Assembly: GCA_958453935.1 (NCBI GenBank)
Contig: CAUDZT010000060.1
Span: 1 to 13,338, forward strand
Direction of reading: 5' to 3'
DNA from: an uncultured Collinsella sp.
GTDB lineage: Bacteria; Actinomycetota; Coriobacteriia; Coriobacteriales; Coriobacteriaceae
Length of the DNA stretch: 13,338 nucleotides
Numbering within the stretch: position 1 is the stretch's first letter; every line of letters begins with the position of its first letter. The notes beneath the pieces were generated by a model. That model saw nothing but the letters and a program-made list of their open reading frames with translations, did no database searches and was not told where the DNA came from. Position numbers and translations under genes: made by a program. Below, in pieces: positions 8,229 through 13,338 of the stretch.

Positions 8229-8281
8229 ATCATTATGCATAGAAAGTCATAATTATCATTTCGTAAACATTTCGATGAAAT
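8229..8281. promoter_or_regulatory. AT-rich operator/UP-like region upstream of carA
   Basis: In a GC-rich window this block is strikingly AT-rich. It contains the palindrome ATAATTAT (8250-8257), CATTTCG twice at 11-base spacing (8257-8263 and 8268-8274), and the inverted repeat ATTTC-GAT-GAAAT (8269-8281). It lies about 25-80 bases upstream of the proposed -10 box. An UP element or binding site for a regulator (ArgR would be biologically sensible) is possible, but I could not match an ARG box well enough to name it. Confidence 0.35.
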
Positions 8282-8283
8282 TA

Positions 8284-8312
8284 ACGCCATGAGGCATGCT
8301 TGCGGTTACAAT
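8284..8312 (+). promoter_or_regulatory. Candidate carAB promoter
   Basis: TACAAT (8307-8312) matches five of six -10 positions. A 17-base spacer leads back to ACGCCA (8284-8289), only a three-of-six -35; TTAACG (8281-8286) is a better hexamer but 20 bases away. The -10 sits exactly in the loop of GCGGT-TACAAT-ACCGC (8302-8317), which could be an operator or chance. Initiation near 8319 would leave a leader of about 50 bases containing the whole PyrR-like hairpin. Confidence 0.4.
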
Positions 8313-8331
8313 ACCGCGAGGCCTAACTACA

Positions 8332-8366
8332 CACCTTTAAGCCGGTCCTGTGAGACCGGGAAGGAG
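8332..8366 (+). promoter_or_regulatory. PyrR-binding-loop-like RNA hairpin covering the carA ribosome site
   Basis: CCGGTC (8342-8347) pairs with GACCGG (8354-8359) around the hexaloop CTGTGA. This matches the PyrR-binding-loop consensus ARUCCNGNGAGGYU in fold (four-base stem, CNGNGA loop) and in the invariant UCC.G.GAG bases. Below a 5' purine-rich bulge (8339-8341), CCTT (8334-8337) pairs with AAGG (8361-8364), which is the carA Shine-Dalgarno AAGGAG (8361-8366). Stabilising the hairpin would therefore hide the ribosome site. PyrR binds such loops when UMP/UTP is high. It acts by attenuation in Bacillus and at the ribosome site in mycobacteria. The translational mode here is inferred; no terminator follows the loop. 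Confidence 0.8.
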
Positions 8367-8370
8367 AATT

Positions 8371-9876
8371 ATGGCGAACAACCATACCGCGGGCGCTGCC
8401 GCCCGCACCTTCGCGCCCAGCGAGCTTTGCCAGCGTATGCTGGCCAAAACCAGCAAGGGCACCTGCGGTCCCTGTATCCTGTATCTTGAGGATGGGACCA
8501 TTTTTTATGGACGTGCATGCGGCGCCGAGGGCACCGCGACCGGCGAAGTCTGCTTCAACACCTCGCTTGAGGGCTACTTTGAGGTCATGACCGACCCGAG
8601 TTATGCCGGCCAAATTGTAACCATGACCTATCCGCAGATCGGCAATTACGGTATCGACGAGACCGATGTCCAGTCGGCCTTCCCCGGCGACGCCGTGCGC
8701 CCTGCGAGCGCTCCGGCTATGCGCGGCATGATCGTTCGCGACATGTGCGCCACGCCTTCTAACTGGCGCTCGCCCGTCAGCGTGCCGGAGTACCTGCGCG
8801 CTCACGGCATCGTCGCTATCGAGGGTGTCGACACCCGCGCTCTGGTGCGCCATCTGCGCGACAATGGTTCCAAGATGGGCATTATCTCGACAGAGATCTT
8901 CGACGTCGACGAGCTCGCCGAGCGTCTGGACGCAGCGCCCACGCTGGTGGGCGAGAACCTGGTCAAGACCGTGAGCTGTCCCGCGCCTCACGAGTTTGTG
9001 GCCGCCGACCTGCCTGCCACGCATGGCTTTGCGCTTGTGGCTGCCGCTCCTGCCCGTCACAAAGTGGTCGCCTACGACTGCGGTGTGAAGCGCGGTATTC
9101 TGGAGGGCCTGGTCCGTGCCGGCTGCGACCTCACCGTCGTGCCGTGGGATACGCCCGCCCAGCAGGTGCTCGACATGAATCCTGATGGCGTCTTTTTGTC
9201 CAACGGCCCCGGCGACCCCGATGCCGTGGTGGAGACCTACGAGCAGGTGCAGCAGCTGATCGGCAAGGTGCCGGTCTTTGGTATTTGCCTGGGTCACCAG
9301 ATGATCAGCTTGGCCTGCGGCGCCCAAATGGAAAAGCTTAAATTCGGTCACCGTGGCGGTAACCAGCCGGTTATGAATCTGGTGAGCCGTCGCGTGGAGA
9401 TCACCGCGCAAAACCACGGCTTTGGCCTGCTGTTCCCCAGTCTGGGCAAACTGATTCCGGAGCTTTCCGGCGGCGAAACCGAGCATGCGGCCGATGGCGA
9501 CCTGCGCGCCTGGGTGCGTCGCGGCGTCGCGCCGGTCGTGATGAACGAGCGCTTTGGTCGCATTCGCCTGACACATGTGAACCTCAACGACGGCACCGCC
9601 GAGGGCATCCAGCTGCTCGACGCCCCGTGTTTCTCGGTCCAGTACCACCCCGAGGCTTCGCCCGGCCCCACCGATGCCCACTATCTCTTTACCGCCTTTA
9701 CGCGACTCATGGACGGCGAGGAGAACTACCTGGACATCGACACCGCGAAGGACCGCCTCGCCGGCTGGAATTTCGCCGACGATGGTTCCGCCGTTCTACC
9801 GAACGGCGGACCGGTCGACGCTGCGGCTGCATCTGGCACATCATCTTGCCGTTCTGCTTCGGACGCGCGGGCATAA
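8371..9876 (+). CDS. carA: Carbamoyl-phosphate synthase small (glutaminase) subunit
   Basis: Hydrolyses glutamine and channels ammonia to CarB for carbamoyl phosphate, precursor of pyrimidines and arginine. The N-terminal CarA domain (GEVCFNTSLEGYFEVMTDPSYAGQIV) is followed by a class I glutamine amidotransferase domain. The nucleophile is Cys306 (GICLGHQ), with His426 and Glu428 in YHPEASPGP completing the triad. At 501 aa it is about 120-140 residues longer than common CarA. An insert of about 36 residues lies between NHGFG (348-352) and THVNLNDGT (from 401). An N-terminal lead of about 30 residues precedes the domain, and a low-complexity tail follows about residue 455. ATG 8371 is 4 bases after AAGGAG. 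The in-frame GTG at 8350 lies inside the PyrR-like loop and has no ribosome site. carB follows 98 bases later. Confidence 0.97.
   Translation: MANNHTAGAAARTFAPSELCQRMLAKTSKGTCGPCILYLEDGTIFYGRACGAEGTATGEVCFNTSLEGYFEVMTDPSYAGQIVTMTYPQIGNYGIDETDVQSAFPGDAVRPASAPAMRGMIVRDMCATPSNWRSPVSVPEYLRAHGIVAIEGVDTRALVRHLRDNGSKMGIISTEIFDVDELAERLDAAPTLVGENLVKTVSCPAPHEFVAADLPATHGFALVAAAPARHKVVAYDCGVKRGILEGLVRAGCDLTVVPWDTPAQQVLDMNPDGVFLSNGPGDPDAVVETYEQVQQLIGKVPVFGICLGHQMISLACGAQMEKLKFGHRGGNQPVMNLVSRRVEITAQNHGFGLLFPSLGKLIPELSGGETEHAADGDLRAWVRRGVAPVVMNERFGRIRLTHVNLNDGTAEGIQLLDAPCFSVQYHPEASPGPTDAHYLFTAFTRLMDGEENYLDIDTAKDRLAGWNFADDGSAVLPNGGPVDAAAASGTSSCRSASDARA
9787..9810 (+). repeat. Perfect 10-bp inverted repeat inside the 3' end of carA
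   Basis: TCCGCCGTTC (9787-9796) and GAACGGCGGA (9801-9810) flank the loop TACC, the same loop as in the hairpin at 5160-5187. Three bases later comes GTCGACGCTGC (9814-9824), an 11-mer also found 2 bases after the 5160-5187 hairpin (5190-5200). It encodes part of the non-conserved CarA tail. No T run follows. Confidence 0.75.
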
Positions 9877-9886
9877 GCCCAGCGCG
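9864..9886 (+). other. GC-rich hairpin with the carA stop codon in its loop
   Basis: CGCGCGGGC (9864-9872) pairs with GCCC-A-GCGCG (9877-9886), nine base pairs with one bulged A, around the loop ATAA, whose last three bases are the carA stop codon (9874-9876). There is no T run after it, so transcription should continue into carB. It could slow ribosomes at termination or stabilise the mRNA end. Confidence 0.5.
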
Positions 9887-9926
9887 CCCTCGCATCACGG
9901 CAACCTGATGCACCAGCTGCACCCTC

Positions 9927-9954
9927 GCTGACTTTTCCAAAACATTGAGTCAGC
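9927..9954 (+). other. Hairpin just upstream of the carB ribosome site
   Basis: GCTGACT (9927-9933) is the exact reverse complement of AGTCAGC (9948-9954), with a 14-base A/T-rich loop. It ends 6 bases before the strong carB Shine-Dalgarno AGGAGG (9961-9966), which it leaves free. It lacks the CNGNGA loop, so it is not a second PyrR site. A processing site or translational modulator is possible. Confidence 0.45.
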
Positions 9955-9974
9955 CTCTCTAGGAGGTTTTTAAC

Positions 9975-13289
<3,315 letters not shown>

Positions 13290-13306
13290 ATTGAGCTGGC
13301 CGGCCG

Positions 13307-13338
13307 GGGCGGAGGGGGCTGAGTTTCCCCCTTCGCTC
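13307..13338 (+). terminator. Hairpin after carB, possible terminator cut by the window end
   Basis: Positions 13307-13318 can pair with 13327-13338 (12 bp with two G-U wobbles, including GGGGG with CCCCC) around an 8-base loop. It starts 17 bases after the carB stop. Whether a T run follows cannot be seen, so a terminator is plausible but a hairpin within a longer pyr operon is equally possible. Confidence 0.45.

Noticed and set aside
8235..8258. ARG box (ArgR operator) before carA
   Set aside because: Half-site-like TATGCATA and TCATAATTATCA are present, but the spacing and the TGAAT/ATTCA core do not match a known ARG box.
8350..8370. GTG start adding 7 residues to CarA
   Set aside because: It lies in the hexaloop/stem of the PyrR-like hairpin and has no ribosome site; ATG 8371 follows AAGGAG directly.

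Overview
The window reads as ordinary, densely coded, high-GC chromosome of an actinobacterium. The best guess is Coriobacteriia (Collinsella-like). This rests on strong GC bias at third codon positions, good Shine-Dalgarno sites, Gram-positive-style purine and pyrimidine genes, and dnaB directly behind what is probably the end of the rplI ribosomal/ssb operon. The genus is inference. All eight complete genes are on the + strand. I see no tRNA, rRNA, CRISPR array, transposase, phage gene or tandem repeat array.

Layout. 1-96: last codons of an upstream gene (rplI by synteny) and a textbook intrinsic terminator. 249-1640: dnaB, replicative helicase. 1734-3020: purA, with a likely promoter overlapping the dnaB stop codon. 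3138-4442: purD, starting at TTG behind a strong Shine-Dalgarno, preceded by a long hairpin. 4464-5159: an ADP-ribose pyrophosphatase-like Nudix hydrolase with an extra acidic N-terminus. 5160-5406: a 247-base gap with no convincing gene, holding a perfect 12-bp hairpin and a second stem with 24-base-pair arms. 5407-7179: an ABC exporter half-transporter. 7199-8164: an unrecognised single-pass membrane protein in the same unit, ended by an intrinsic terminator. 8211-8370: an AT-rich regulatory region and a short leader. 8371-9876 and 9975-13289: carA and carB. A further hairpin runs to the end of the window.

How the genes work together. Three blocks are visible: replication and purine synthesis (dnaB, purA, purD, Nudix), an export unit (ABC exporter plus membrane protein), and carbamoyl-phosphate synthesis (carA, carB), which feeds pyrimidine and arginine synthesis. 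The most informative non-coding element is just before carA. A short hairpin there matches the PyrR-binding loop of pyr operons in sequence and fold, and its lower stem pairs with the carA Shine-Dalgarno. This suggests that pyrimidine nucleotides block carA translation through PyrR.

Unusual protein features are an insertion of about 36 residues and a long low-complexity tail in CarA, and a Pro-to-Cys change after the Nudix box. I did not find a clear new multi-gene system. The best leads are the PyrR-type leader, the nested inverted repeat at 5160-5311, and the exporter/unknown membrane protein pair.
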